NCBI GenBank assembly: GCA_017469265.1
Contig: JAFUGS010000068.1
Location: 62,001-126,000 of the forward strand
Direction of reading: 5' to 3'
DNA from: Clostridia bacterium
GTDB lineage: Bacteria; Bacillota; Clostridia; Christensenellales; Aristaeellaceae
Length of the DNA: 64,000 nt
In this document: positions 53,031 to 61,366 of the stretch, one piece after another
Position numbering within the stretch: position 1 is the stretch's first letter
Layout of the letters: each line of letters starts with the position of its first letter
Notes under the pieces: model-generated
The model's input: only the letters and a program-made list of their open reading frames with translations
Told to the model about the DNA's origin: nothing
Databases searched by the model: none
Translations under genes and position numbers: made by a program

Positions 53031-53984
53031 TTACCTTTCCTCCCGGAAGTAGTTCTGGCCCAGGCTGGCGGGGGGCTGATTCTCCCGCTTGTTCCGGACG
53101 CTGGTGATGATCAGCACCAGGATGGTCACCGCGTAGGGCAGCATCTTCAGGATGGGCTTCGCCGCCATGGTAACCTGCACCCCGGGGATGTTGGCGATGT
53201 AGCTGGAGCAGGAAAACAGCAGGCCGAACACCGTGGAGCCCAGGATGGTCAGATGCGGCCGCCACAGGGCGAAGATCACCAGGGCGATGGACAGCCAGCC
53301 GAAGGCCTCCAGGCTCAGATACGCCTCCTGGGAGGCCATGTAGTCAATGATGTAGAAGAATCCCCCCAGCCCGGCCACGCCGCTGCCGATCATGGTGGCG
53401 CCGTACTTGTACCGGGTCACGTTGATACCCACCGCGTCCGCCGTGGCGGGGCTTTCTCCCACGGCCCGCAGGTTCAGGCCCACCCGGGTGCGGAAGAGCA
53501 CCCAGCTGGCCAGCACCGCGATGATCACCGCCAGGAAGAACAGCACGCCCAGCCGCTGCAGGCTGTCCGTCCTTCCCGCGAAGGGGAAGCGGAACAGCTG
53601 CTTGGGGCCCACCAGGTACACCACGGGGTCCGTCCGCTTCATCAGCACCTTCATCAGCCCCGCGCCGAAGGTGGTCAGGGCCAGGCCGGTCACGTTCTGA
53701 TTGGAGCGCAGCGTCACCGTCAGAAAGGAGTAGATCAGCCCCATCAGCATGCCCGCCGCCAGGGAGCCCAGGATGCCCAGCACCACGATCAGGAAGCCGG
53801 GCAGCCCGCTTTTGCCGATCAGGTTCAGCATCAGGCAGCCGCCGGCGCCCCCCATGCACATGATGCCCGGGATGCCCAGGTTCAGGTGCCCCGCCTTTTC
53901 CGTCAGGATTTCGCCGGTGGAGCCGTAGATGAAGGTGGCCCCGAAGGCCAGGGAATCAATGAAGAAATCCAGCCAGATATTCAT
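53031..53984 (-). CDS. nupQ: Nucleoside ABC permease, NupQ/YufQ type
   Basis: 317 aa, about nine helices. Family markers: ERSTEILTEKAGHLNLG-type N-terminus (here TGEILTEKAGHLNLGIPG), GLALTTFGAGL, and the VGESPATADAVGINV motif of BmpA-dependent permeases. Overlaps the nupP gene by 4 bases (ATGA). With NupP and NupO it imports purine or pyrimidine nucleosides bound by the BmpA-like protein. Confidence 0.92.
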   Translation of the reverse strand: MNIWLDFFIDSLAFGATFIYGSTGEILTEKAGHLNLGIPGIMCMGGAGGCLMLNLIGKSGLPGFLIVVLGILGSLAAGMLMGLIYSFLTVTLRSNQNVTGLALTTFGAGLMKVLMKRTDPVVYLVGPKQLFRFPFAGRTDSLQRLGVLFFLAVIIAVLASWVLFRTRVGLNLRAVGESPATADAVGINVTRYKYGATMIGSGVAGLGGFFYIIDYMASQEAYLSLEAFGWLSIALVIFALWRPHLTILGSTVFGLLFSCSSYIANIPGVQVTMAAKPILKMLPYAVTILVLIITSVRNKRENQPPASLGQNYFREER

Positions 53985-55102
53985 TTGACCCGCTCCTTTC
54001 CGGCCTCATGCCCGCGAAAATGCACCTGATACTGAATAAAAAACTCGCTGCCGATGATGAAGAACAGGATGATGCCCACCACCACGTCCGGAAAATCCGC
54101 CGCCACGCTGAAATCCTGGCTGATCTGGGCGGCGCCGTGATCCAGCAGGGTCACAAGCCCGGAGGTCAGAATCATGCCGATGGGATGGAACTTGGCCAGC
54201 CAGCAGACCATGATGGCCGTGAAGCCCTGGCCCCCGACGCTCTCGGTGGTGATGGTCTGGTCCAGCCCGGCGGCGATCAGGTACCCCGCCAGCCCGCAAA
54301 GGGCGCCGCTGAGGATCATGGTCCGGATGATGACCTTGCCCACGCCGATGCCCACGTACCGGGCGGTGCGCACGCTTTCACCCACCACATTGATCTCATA
54401 CCCGTGCTTGGAATAATTCACGTAAATATGCAGCCCGATGGTCAGCAGCAGCGTCACCAGGATGATCACCAGGTACTCATGGCCGAAGGAGGGCAGCTTC
54501 CCGAACTTCAGTTTCCCCAGGTTCGAGGATCCGCTGGGCACCCAGATCACCAGGAAGTAAGCCACAAAATAGCTGGCCACGTAATTCATCATCAGGGTGA
54601 AAAGGGTCTCATTGGTGCCCCATTTCGCCTTGAACAGGGCGGGGATCAGTCCCCAGACCGCGCCGCAGAGCACCGCCGCCAGGAACATGCCCACCAGCAG
54701 CAGCCCCTCCGGCACCTTGCCGCCCCAGTAGAAGGCCACCGCGATGGCCCCCCAGATGCCCATCAGCGTCTGGCCCTCCGCGCCGGTGTTCCAGAAGCGC
54801 ATCCGGAAAGCCGGCGTCAGGGCCAGGGCAATGCAGAGCAGGATGGACAGATCCTTGAGGAATTTCCACAGCTTCCGGGGCGTGGCGAAGCTGCCCTTGA
54901 TAAAGGTGTAATAGAACTCCCCGATGCGGCCGGGGTTCTGCTGCAGCTTGTCCACCAGCAGGAAGGCCGCGATCCCGCAGACCAGGAGCCCCAGGGCCAC
55001 GGCCGCGATCCGGATGCCCCAGGCCTTCAGCGGGGCCATGCCCGCGCGGCGGGTCAGGTGAATCAGCGGCTCCCGGACCTGTCTGTTCTTCTCATTCGCC
55101 AC
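53981..55102 (-). CDS. nupP: Nucleoside ABC permease, NupP/YufP type
   Basis: 373 aa. About ten helices after a basic N-terminus. The segments WNTGAEGQTLMGIWGA, MNYVASYFVAYFLV and VVGESVRTARYVGI are typical of the larger BmpA-system permease, longer than NupQ. Overlaps the upstream ATPase frame by 11 bases and nupQ by 4. Partner of NupQ in a heterodimeric channel. Confidence 0.92.
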   Translation of the reverse strand: MANEKNRQVREPLIHLTRRAGMAPLKAWGIRIAAVALGLLVCGIAAFLLVDKLQQNPGRIGEFYYTFIKGSFATPRKLWKFLKDLSILLCIALALTPAFRMRFWNTGAEGQTLMGIWGAIAVAFYWGGKVPEGLLLVGMFLAAVLCGAVWGLIPALFKAKWGTNETLFTLMMNYVASYFVAYFLVIWVPSGSSNLGKLKFGKLPSFGHEYLVIILVTLLLTIGLHIYVNYSKHGYEINVVGESVRTARYVGIGVGKVIIRTMILSGALCGLAGYLIAAGLDQTITTESVGGQGFTAIMVCWLAKFHPIGMILTSGLVTLLDHGAAQISQDFSVAADFPDVVVGIILFFIIGSEFFIQYQVHFRGHEAGKERVK

Positions 55103-56802
55103 GGGCTTCCCCTCCTTCCCGGCTTTCCGTACGGGTCATCATCAGGCCGATTTCCTCCTTGGTGGCGGTGCGGGCGTCCACGATGCCCGTTATCCGTCCG
55201 CCGTTGAGCACCATGATCCGGTCGCACAACGCCAGCAGCACGTCCAGATCCTCTCCCACAAAGATCACGGCCACGCCGTTTTCCTTCTGCCGGGTCAGCA
55301 GATGATAGATGGTGTAGCTGGAGTTGATGTCCAGCCCCCGCACCGGATAGGCCGCCATCAGCACCTTCGGCGTGAAGGCGATCTCCCGGCCCACCAGCAC
55401 CTTCTGCACATTGCCGCCGGACAGCCGCCGCACGGGGGTGCCGGCCCCGGGGGTGGAAACCTCCAGGCTGCGGATGATCTCCTCCGCCAGCTCCCGGGGA
55501 TGCTTCCGGTCCAGGAAGCCCGCCGGCCCCTTCCGGTAGGAGCGCAGCATCATGTTGTCCGTGATGTCCATGTTTTCCACCAGACCCATGCCCAGCCGGT
55601 CCTCCGGCACGAAGGAGAGGCGGATGCCCAGCTCCCGGATCTCCAGGGGATTCTTGTTCCGCAGGTTGATGATCTCGTCCTCCTTGAAGAGCACATCCCC
55701 GCTTTCCACCCATTTCCGGATCTGGCCGCGGTTCATGCCCTGGAAGGACACTTCCTTCCCCGCCCGGTCATGGAAGGCGTGCTGCCGGCCCAGCTCCTCC
55801 ACCCGCTTCATGCTTTTGTGGAAGAAGGTGACGGGTTTGTCCTTCTTCGGGTTGTGGAAGATGATCTCTCCGCTTTCCAGGGGCTGGAGGCCGGAGATGG
55901 CTTCCAGCAGCTCCCGCTGCCCGCTGCCGGCGATGCCGGCGATGCCCAGGATTTCCCCCCGTTGGCGGTGAAGCTGATGTCCTTCAGCACCTGGACATGT
56001 TCCGCGTCGTACAGGTTCAGATGGTTCACGAACAGCCGGGGGGTGGGGTTCACCGGCACGGGACGGTCGATCTTCAGGTCCACCTTCTTGCCCACCATCA
56101 TCTCCGTCAGCTGAGCCTCGTTCGTCTCGGCGGTGTTCACGGTGGCGATGTGCTCCCCCTTCCGGAGGATGGCCACCCGGTCGCTGACCTCCAGCACCTC
56201 GTTCAGCTGGTGGGTGATGATGATAATGGACTTTCCGTCCGCGGTCATCTTTTTCAGCACGGCAAACAGCCGGTCGATCTCCTGGGGATCAGCACCGCCG
56301 TGGGCTCATCCAGGATCAGGATGTCCGCCCCCCGGTACAGCACCTTGATGATCTCCACCGTCTGCTTTTCGGAGACGGACATGTCGTAGATCTTCTTCTC
56401 CGGATCCAGATGGAAGCCGTATTTCGCCGCGATGTCCGCCACCCGGGCGTTGACTTCCTTCAGGTTGTAGCGTCCCTCCCCCTCCATGCCCAGGACGATG
56501 TTCTGGGCGGCGGTGAACAGATCCACCAGCTTGAAGTGCTGATGGATCATGCCGATCCGGTGATCAAAGGCGTCCTTGGGGGAACGGATCACCACTTCCC
56601 GCCCTTCCATCCGGATATGCCCCTCGTCCGGAAAGTAGATCCCGGCGATCATATTCATCAGGGTGGTCTTGCCGCAGCCGTTCTCCCCCAGGATGGCCAG
56701 GATCTCGCCCTCGTACACGTCCAGATCCACATGGTTGTTGGCCAGCACGGGACCGAACCGCTTCGTGATCCCCCGCATCTCCAGCGCCAGCTTCTTCTCC
56801 AA
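55092..56802 (-). pseudogene. nupO: Nucleoside ABC ATP-binding protein NupO, frameshifted twice
   Basis: A single NupO/YufO-type double ATPase is split over three frames. The N-terminal piece (from TTG 56802 or ATG 56817) contains GENGCGKTT and LDEPTAV. The middle piece contains ITHQLNEVLEVSDRVAILRKG. The C-terminal piece contains LSFVPEDRLGMGL and RLSGGNVQKVLVGREIA. One missing base near 56284-56287 (a 4-G run on the plus strand) and one near 55955-55960 (a 6-C run) would each restore the expected frame. Both are short homopolymers, so assembly or sequencing error is as likely as a true pseudogene. All flanking genes of the operon are intact. The second NBD has an unusual AAYPVRGLDI after the signature. 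Confidence 0.85.
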
Positions 56803-56925
56803 GTCCGTTTCCTCCATCGTTCTTCAGGAATGATTCCGCCGGAGCGTCCGCTCCCTCCGGATTCCTCGCTTTCCCGCGGCGCCCTTTTTTCCCGCCGCGC
56901 CAAAGCGAAGAATCTGAAAAGCAAC

Positions 56926-56958
56926 GGACTGCCACCCCGGGCCCCGGGGTGGCAGTCC
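56926..56958 (-). other. Perfect 15-bp hairpin between bmpA and nupO
   Basis: GGACTGCCACCCCGG (56926-56940) pairs with CCGGGGTGGCAGTCC (56944-56958) around a 3-base loop. Only a weak U-run follows on the minus strand (GUUGCUUUUC). Likely gives extra stable bmpA mRNA over the downstream transporter genes. Confidence 0.75.
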
Positions 56959-56975
56959 AGTACAAAATCCGTTGA

Positions 56976-58184
56976 TTAGAAGGCGGCGTTCAGCAGGGTG
57001 ATGCCGTCAATCTGCACGTCGAAGTAGGGGGCGGAGCGGTATTCGGACTCATGGAAGTATCCATCGGCCACCGCTTCGGTGTCCTTCTCGAAGTTGGCGT
57101 CGGTGTTCACGTCGGCCATGTAGGAGGTCAGAGCTTCGCCGCCCACGGTGATGAAGCCTTCCGCGGCGGTGTCGAACACCTTCAGGCTTCCGTCCTCCAG
57201 CGCGGCCTTGACTTCCGCGATCTTCTCCACGGTGCCCGCGGCGGCGGCGGCTTCGTTCACATCGGTCAGCACGACGCTGCCGGTGGCGATGGTGCCGGTC
57301 CAGTCGGTGTCAATGGCTTCGCCCTTGGCCTTCTGGGTCAGGATGTACTCAAAGTAGGGCGCCCAGTTGATGCGGCTGGCCACGATGAAGGTGTTGGGGC
57401 AGCTCTCCACGGTGGAGCCGTTGTAGCTGACGTTCGGGATGCCGGCATCCTCGCAGGCGGAGGGAGCGCCCATGGAGTCCGCGTGCTGGCTGATCAGATC
57501 CGCGTTGGCGATCAGGGCCTGGGCCGCGTTCTTCTCTTCGGTCTCGTCATACCAGGAGCCGGTGAACTGCACGTTCATGGTCACGTCCGGGCAGACGGAC
57601 TTGGCGCCCAGATAGAAGCTGGTGTAGCCGGAAATCACTTCCGCGTAGGTGAAGGCGCCCACATAACCGATGACGGGATGATCCGCCTTCAGCTTGCCGG
57701 CTTCCTTGATCTCGTTCAGCTTCAGGCCGGCAGCCACGCCCGCCAGATAGCGGCCTTCATAGATGGAAGCGAAGGCGTTGTGGAAATTGGCCAGATTCTC
57801 GGTGTGGGCCTTGGTGCCGGTAGCATGGCAGAATTCCACGTCGGGGTTCTGCTGGGCGGCGGCGATCATGAAATCCTCATGGCCGAAGCTGTCCGCGAAG
57901 ATCACGTTGCAGCCTTCGTCGATCAGATCCAGGGCGGCGTTGGTGCATTCCTCGGACTCCGGGATGCCGGTCTTGATGATGACCTGGCTCTCCTCCAGGC
58001 CCAGGTTCGCGGCGGCTTCCTTGATGCCGTTCAGGAAGTTCAGGTCATAGGTGGAGTTCTCGTCATGCAGCAGGATCGCGCCCAGCTTCACGCCAGAATA
58101 GTCCACGGCGGTCTCCGCCGTGGCGGTCAGCGCAATCGCGGCCACCATGGCCAGCGTCAGGATCACGGCCAACAGTTTCTTCAT
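56976..58184 (-). CDS. BmpA/Med-family nucleoside-binding protein
   Basis: 402 aa. Signal peptide (MKKLLAVILTLAMVAAIALTATA) without a lipobox Cys. The mature part begins with VKLGAILLHDENSTYDLNF and carries the family segments CNVIFADSFGHEDFM and GVAAGLKLNEIKEAGKL (AxAxGY-type fold). BmpA/PnrA relatives bind purine nucleosides. Cotranscribed after xpt (91 bp) and before nupO-nupP-nupQ, fitting purine salvage. GGAGGACAAG is the ribosome site. Confidence 0.92.
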   Translation of the reverse strand: MKKLLAVILTLAMVAAIALTATAETAVDYSGVKLGAILLHDENSTYDLNFLNGIKEAAANLGLEESQVIIKTGIPESEECTNAALDLIDEGCNVIFADSFGHEDFMIAAAQQNPDVEFCHATGTKAHTENLANFHNAFASIYEGRYLAGVAAGLKLNEIKEAGKLKADHPVIGYVGAFTYAEVISGYTSFYLGAKSVCPDVTMNVQFTGSWYDETEEKNAAQALIANADLISQHADSMGAPSACEDAGIPNVSYNGSTVESCPNTFIVASRINWAPYFEYILTQKAKGEAIDTDWTGTIATGSVVLTDVNEAAAAAGTVEKIAEVKAALEDGSLKVFDTAAEGFITVGGEALTSYMADVNTDANFEKDTEAVADGYFHESEYRSAPYFDVQIDGITLLNAAF

Positions 58185-58274
58185 GGTTTCTTGTCCTCCG
58201 TTTAATCTTTCTATGGTTAATGGCTCTCCGTTTCCGGCGCCAGAACCAGCGGCTTTCCCGCGCCCCCGGCGCGG

Positions 58275-58856
58275 TCAGTCTTCCTCCCGCAGGATGATTT
58301 TCCCGTCCCGGATTTCCTCCACGACGGCGAGGCTCTTCAGGTGGATCCCCGCTTCCCGCAGCTTCCGCCCGCCGGGCTGGAAGCCCTTTTCCACCGCGAT
58401 GCCCACGCCCACGACTTCGGCGCCGCGCTGCGCGCACAGGCTCATCATGCCCCTCACGGCTTCCCCGTCCGCCAGGAAATCATCGATGATCAGCACCCGG
58501 CTGCCCTCCGGCAGGTACCGCTTGTCAATGCGGATCATGTTCTGCTGCTTGTGGGTGAAGGAATAGACCGGCGCTTCCACCATGTCCCCGTTGTTGGTCA
58601 CGGCGGCGCTCTTTTTGGCAAACACCACAGGAAGATCCCCCAGGGCGTGGGCCGCGGCCACGGCCATGGCGATACCGCTGGCCTCCACCGTCAGCACCAG
58701 ATCCGGCTTCTCCCCACGGAACTCCGCCGCCCAGGCTTCCCCCATGCGAAAAAGCAGCCCCGTGTCGATCCGGTGGTTCAAGAACATATCCACCTTCACC
58801 ACATCCCGGCCGATCCCGACACCCTGCTCCTCGATCGCCCTTCGAAGCTGCTCCAT
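58275..58856 (-). CDS. xpt: Xanthine phosphoribosyltransferase
   Basis: 193 aa from ATG 58856, behind GGGAGGATC. The 5-phosphoribosyl-pyrophosphate motif VLIIDDFLADGEAV (here VLIIDDFLADGEA) and the purine-binding TVEASGIAMAVAAA and FAKKS segments are intact; length matches B. subtilis Xpt (194 aa). Salvages xanthine to XMP. First gene of the nucleoside import operon; its promoter and structured leader are immediately upstream. Confidence 0.95.
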   Translation of the reverse strand: MEQLRRAIEEQGVGIGRDVVKVDMFLNHRIDTGLLFRMGEAWAAEFRGEKPDLVLTVEASGIAMAVAAAHALGDLPVVFAKKSAAVTNNGDMVEAPVYSFTHKQQNMIRIDKRYLPEGSRVLIIDDFLADGEAVRGMMSLCAQRGAEVVGVGIAVEKGFQPGGRKLREAGIHLKSLAVVEEIRDGKIILREED

Positions 58857-58963
58857 GATGATCCTCCCGACATATAGGTCCCCTGCGGGGAACGCCCGGG
58901 GCAAAACCCGAACATTCCCCGCGGGAATAGGGGCATTATACCTTGATTTTCCGAATATTACAA
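58857..58963 (-). promoter_or_regulatory. xpt promoter and structured 5' leader
   Basis: TTGTAA (58963-58958), 17 bp, TATAAT (58940-58935) on the minus strand; a second TTGACA lies upstream at 58980-58975. The leader folds into nested stems: CCCCT (58880-58884) with AGGGG (58929-58933), GCGGGGAA (58885-58892) with TTCCCCGC (58915-58922), and CGGG (58897-58900) with CCCG (58907-58910). The classical purine-riboswitch core (three-way junction with conserved loops) is not present. Confidence 0.7.
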
Positions 58964-59140
58964 CCCCGCTTTCATGTCAAAAGTGTTAAAAAATCAAGAT
59001 TTCCGGGTTTTTCTCCCGCCTTTGTCCTTTTATTGTTCGGATTCTGCCAGATCCCTCCGGTTCCGGATCCCTTGTCCCGTCCCATGCCCCTTCCGCAGCC
59101 GCGGCAAAAGAGGGGAAAGGGAACTGGCCGGGCGGAAAAC
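58964..59140. other. Intergenic stretch between divergent operons, nothing recognised
   Basis: About 180 bases between the xpt promoter and the PopT-operon promoter. No open frame with a ribosome site, no strong repeat, no RNA motif was seen beyond the extra TTGACA at 58980-58975. Confidence 0.5.
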
Positions 59141-59169
59141 TTGAAGAAACCCCTTCCCTTTGCTATAAT
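59141..59169 (+). promoter_or_regulatory. Promoter of the zinc-ribbon/PopT operon
   Basis: TTGAAG (59141-59146), 17 bp, TATAAT (59164-59169) on the plus strand. The leader holds two copies of an 18-mer differing at one base (59168-59185 and 59224-59241, ATGCTNTTCGTTCGCGCG), the first overlapping the -10. Confidence 0.85.
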
Positions 59170-59255
59170 GCTCTTCGTTCGCGCGATACGGGACGGCGGC
59201 CGCTGCTCCTGGTGATTTTATCAATGCTTTTCGTTCGCGCGGGGAAGGACGGAAA

Positions 59256-59537
59256 ATGCGTTGCAGCTGTAAGGTCTGCGGGCCGGAATACTGGATGGTG
59301 CAGGCGGAAAGCGCCGCCCTGGGCTGCGTCTGCCCGGTCTGCGGATACCGCTGCGCGGACTGCCTGGGGACGGACACGGTGGTGCCCCGGAGCCAGGTTT
59401 CCGCCCTGGCGGCGGATCCCCGCTTCTCCCCGGAGCGGCTGCTGCGGCTCTTTGAGAATCCCGGGGCCGAAGCGGAAGCGGACGAGGAAGCGGATCCCTT
59501 CGGGGACGAGCCCTGGACAAGAGATGGAGGTTTTTAA
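59256..59537 (+). CDS. Small Cys-rich zinc-ribbon protein
   Basis: 93 aa with GGGAAGGACG upstream. N-terminal half carries Cys pairs in the order CSCKVC, CVCPVC and CADC, arranged as a possible double zinc ribbon; a charged C-terminal half (EAEADEEADPFGDE) follows. No family recognised. 3 bp separate it from popT, so the two are cotranscribed and possibly coupled, but no link to lipid carrier recycling is known to me. Confidence 0.75.
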   Translation: MRCSCKVCGPEYWMVQAESAALGCVCPVCGYRCADCLGTDTVVPRSQVSALAADPRFSPERLLRLFENPGAEAEADEEADPFGDEPWTRDGGF

Positions 59538-59540
59538 GCG

Positions 59541-60416
59541 ATGAAGTGGTTTCTGGATGTGCTGCGCGGCATGGTGATCGGCCTGGCCAACGTGATTCCC
59601 GGGGTTTCCGGCGGCACGATGATGGTGTCCATGGGCATATACGACAAGCTGATCTGGTCCATCAATCATCTGTTCAAGGCCTTTAAGAAGGCGTTCACCA
59701 TTCTGCTGCCCTACGTGGTGGGCATGGTGCTGGCCATCCTGCTGGGGGCTGTGGGGCTGAAAAAGGCCTTCGCCAGCTTCCCCCTGCCCACCAACGCGCT
59801 GTTCATCGGGCTGATTCTGGGCAGCCTGCCCTTCATCCTGCGGGAGATGAAAGGGGAAAAAATCGGCTGGCAGGGGGTGGTGATCTTCCTGCTGTTCTTT
59901 GCCCTGGTGGTGGGCCTGAAGGTGGTGGAAGGGGAAAACCGCGCGGAGCTGCGGCTGAACGCGCTGGAAATCGTGAAGCTGTTCCTGCTGGGGGCTGTCG
60001 CCTCCGCCGCCATGGTGATCCCCGGGGTCTCCGGCTCCATGATTCTGAAAACCCTGGGCTATTATGAGCCCGTGGTGACCGAGGGCATCCCCGGGCTGCT
60101 GAAGGGCCTGACCAGCCAGGACTGGGGGCTTTTCGGCCACAGCGTCGGCATCCTGCTGCCCTTCGGTCTGGGCATCCTCTTCGGCATTTTCGGCATCGCC
60201 CGGCTGATTGCGTTCCTGATGAAAAAGTGGAAGGGCCGCACCTACTGCGCCATTCTGGGCATGGTGGCCGCCTCCCCGGTGGTGATCCTGATGGACACCT
60301 CCATCTACGAAGGCTTCAGCCTCTGGATTGGCCTGTTCTCCGCCGCCGCGCTGGCGCTGGGCGCCTTCTGCGCCATGAAGCTGGGCGGTGATCCCGAGCC
60401 CGCGAAGGCGGCCTGA
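59541..60416 (+). CDS. popT: PopT/DUF368 polyprenyl-phosphate transporter
   Basis: 291 aa, about eight helices. The DUF368 signature repeats are visible in the inverted halves: IGLANVIPGVSGGTM at the start and AAMVIPGVSGSMILKTLG in the middle. DUF368 (PopT) proteins were shown in other bacteria to recycle undecaprenyl phosphate across the membrane for cell-wall synthesis. Cotranscribed with a zinc-ribbon protein and followed by a strong terminator. Confidence 0.9.
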   Translation: MKWFLDVLRGMVIGLANVIPGVSGGTMMVSMGIYDKLIWSINHLFKAFKKAFTILLPYVVGMVLAILLGAVGLKKAFASFPLPTNALFIGLILGSLPFILREMKGEKIGWQGVVIFLLFFALVVGLKVVEGENRAELRLNALEIVKLFLLGAVASAAMVIPGVSGSMILKTLGYYEPVVTEGIPGLLKGLTSQDWGLFGHSVGILLPFGLGILFGIFGIARLIAFLMKKWKGRTYCAILGMVAASPVVILMDTSIYEGFSLWIGLFSAAALALGAFCAMKLGGDPEPAKAA

Positions 60417-60436
60417 CCCGGCATTCCGCTTTTCCC

Positions 60437-60462
60437 GCGGCCGGCTTTCCCGGCCGCTTTTT
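60437..60462 (+). terminator. Terminator after popT
   Basis: GCGGCCGG (60437-60444) pairs with CCGGCCGC (60450-60457), followed by TTTTT. Confidence 0.93.
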
Positions 60463-60469
60463 CGCGTCA

Positions 60470-60493
60470 GAAAAAGGGCCGCTTTCGCGGCCC
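60470..60493 (-). terminator. Terminator after hpf
   Basis: GGGCCGC (60476-60482) pairs with GCGGCCC (60487-60493), loop TTTC; the minus-strand RNA continues with UUUUU. Sits back to back with the popT terminator. Confidence 0.92.
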
Positions 60494-60541
60494 CGGCGGG
60501 CGCGGCTCCGAAGGGGCAGCCGCGCGGGGAATGGCAGATTT

Positions 60542-61075
60542 TTACGCTTCCGGCTCCAGGAGGCCCAGGTTGCCGTCCTTCCGAAGGTACAGCACATTGG
60601 TGCGCTCCGTATCAATATTCACGAAGGCGTAGAAGCTGTGGCCCAGCAGTTCCATCTCGATGGCGGCATCCTCCACGCTCATGGGCCGCACCGGGAAGGT
60701 CTTCCGGCGGACCACCTTCCGCTCCTCCTCTTCGGGTTCTTCCTCAAAGAATTCCGGCATCTCGGTGAAGGCATCCTCCCGCAGGCGCTTGGACAGCTTG
60801 GTCCGGTGCTTGCGGATCTGGCGCTCCATCTTGGCCAGGGCCTGATCGATGGCCACAAACAGGTTCTGATCCGTCGCCTCGCTGCGGAGGATCACGTTGT
60901 TCCCCATGGGAACGGTGATCTCCACCACCCGGTCATCGTTTTTTTCCTTCCGCATCCGGACCTGCATCTCCGTATCCGAAAGCAGGTACCGGCTCATGGT
61001 ATGGGTCTTCTTCTCGATCCGCTGGGTAATCCCGGGGGTAACGGACATGTTCCGCGCGTTAATCGTCAGTTTCAT
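60542..61075 (-). CDS. hpf: Long-form ribosome hibernation promoting factor
   Basis: 177 aa. N-terminal S30AE domain (about 1-100: MKLTINARNMSVTPGITQ, then EITVPMGNNVILRSEATDQNLF), a flexible acidic linker, and a C-terminal dimerisation domain (about 120-177: VVRRKTFPVRPMSVEDAAIEMELLGHSFYAF is split only for length). This long form drives 100S ribosome dimers in stationary phase in Firmicutes. Single gene with its own terminator; a promoter was not clearly recognised in the divergent region. Confidence 0.96.
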   Translation of the reverse strand: MKLTINARNMSVTPGITQRIEKKTHTMSRYLLSDTEMQVRMRKEKNDDRVVEITVPMGNNVILRSEATDQNLFVAIDQALAKMERQIRKHRTKLSKRLREDAFTEMPEFFEEEPEEEERKVVRRKTFPVRPMSVEDAAIEMELLGHSFYAFVNIDTERTNVLYLRKDGNLGLLEPEA

Positions 61076-61366
61076 AAATCCTGGTGTGCTCCTTTCCTTG
61101 CGGTGTCATGGGACACGAAATACACAAAATCCACGAAGGCCTGCCCTCTTCAGGAATGGCTCCTCCGTGCGGAATGCTGTGCCATGGGCACCACGCCCTT
61201 TCCTTTTTCTTTTCACATGGATAATTCGGGATGAATCCCGCCTTTTCCTGCCAAACCTGGAAAATTTTTTCCAGTTTCCACTGAAACCGCCAAAAGCAGG
61301 TTTTTCCCTGCCCCGTCCAGAATATTTTAACGTTACAGATTTCCCGATGAAAGAAGGGTTGCATCC
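61076..61366. other. Divergent intergenic region (hpf versus large unknown gene)
   Basis: 291 bases. A dyad CTGGAAAA/TTTTCCAG occurs around 61256-61274. A/T-rich stretches could hold divergent promoters, but I could not settle -35/-10 pairs with confidence. No gene seen. Confidence 0.5.

Noticed and set aside
55092..56817. Three separate small ABC genes
   Set aside because: The three frames together give one continuous NupO; each shift is at a homopolymer and the pieces are not complete ATPases alone.
58857..58963. Guanine/xanthine riboswitch upstream of xpt
   Set aside because: Conserved core of the purine riboswitch (TATA... junction and loops) is not present; only generic hairpins were seen.
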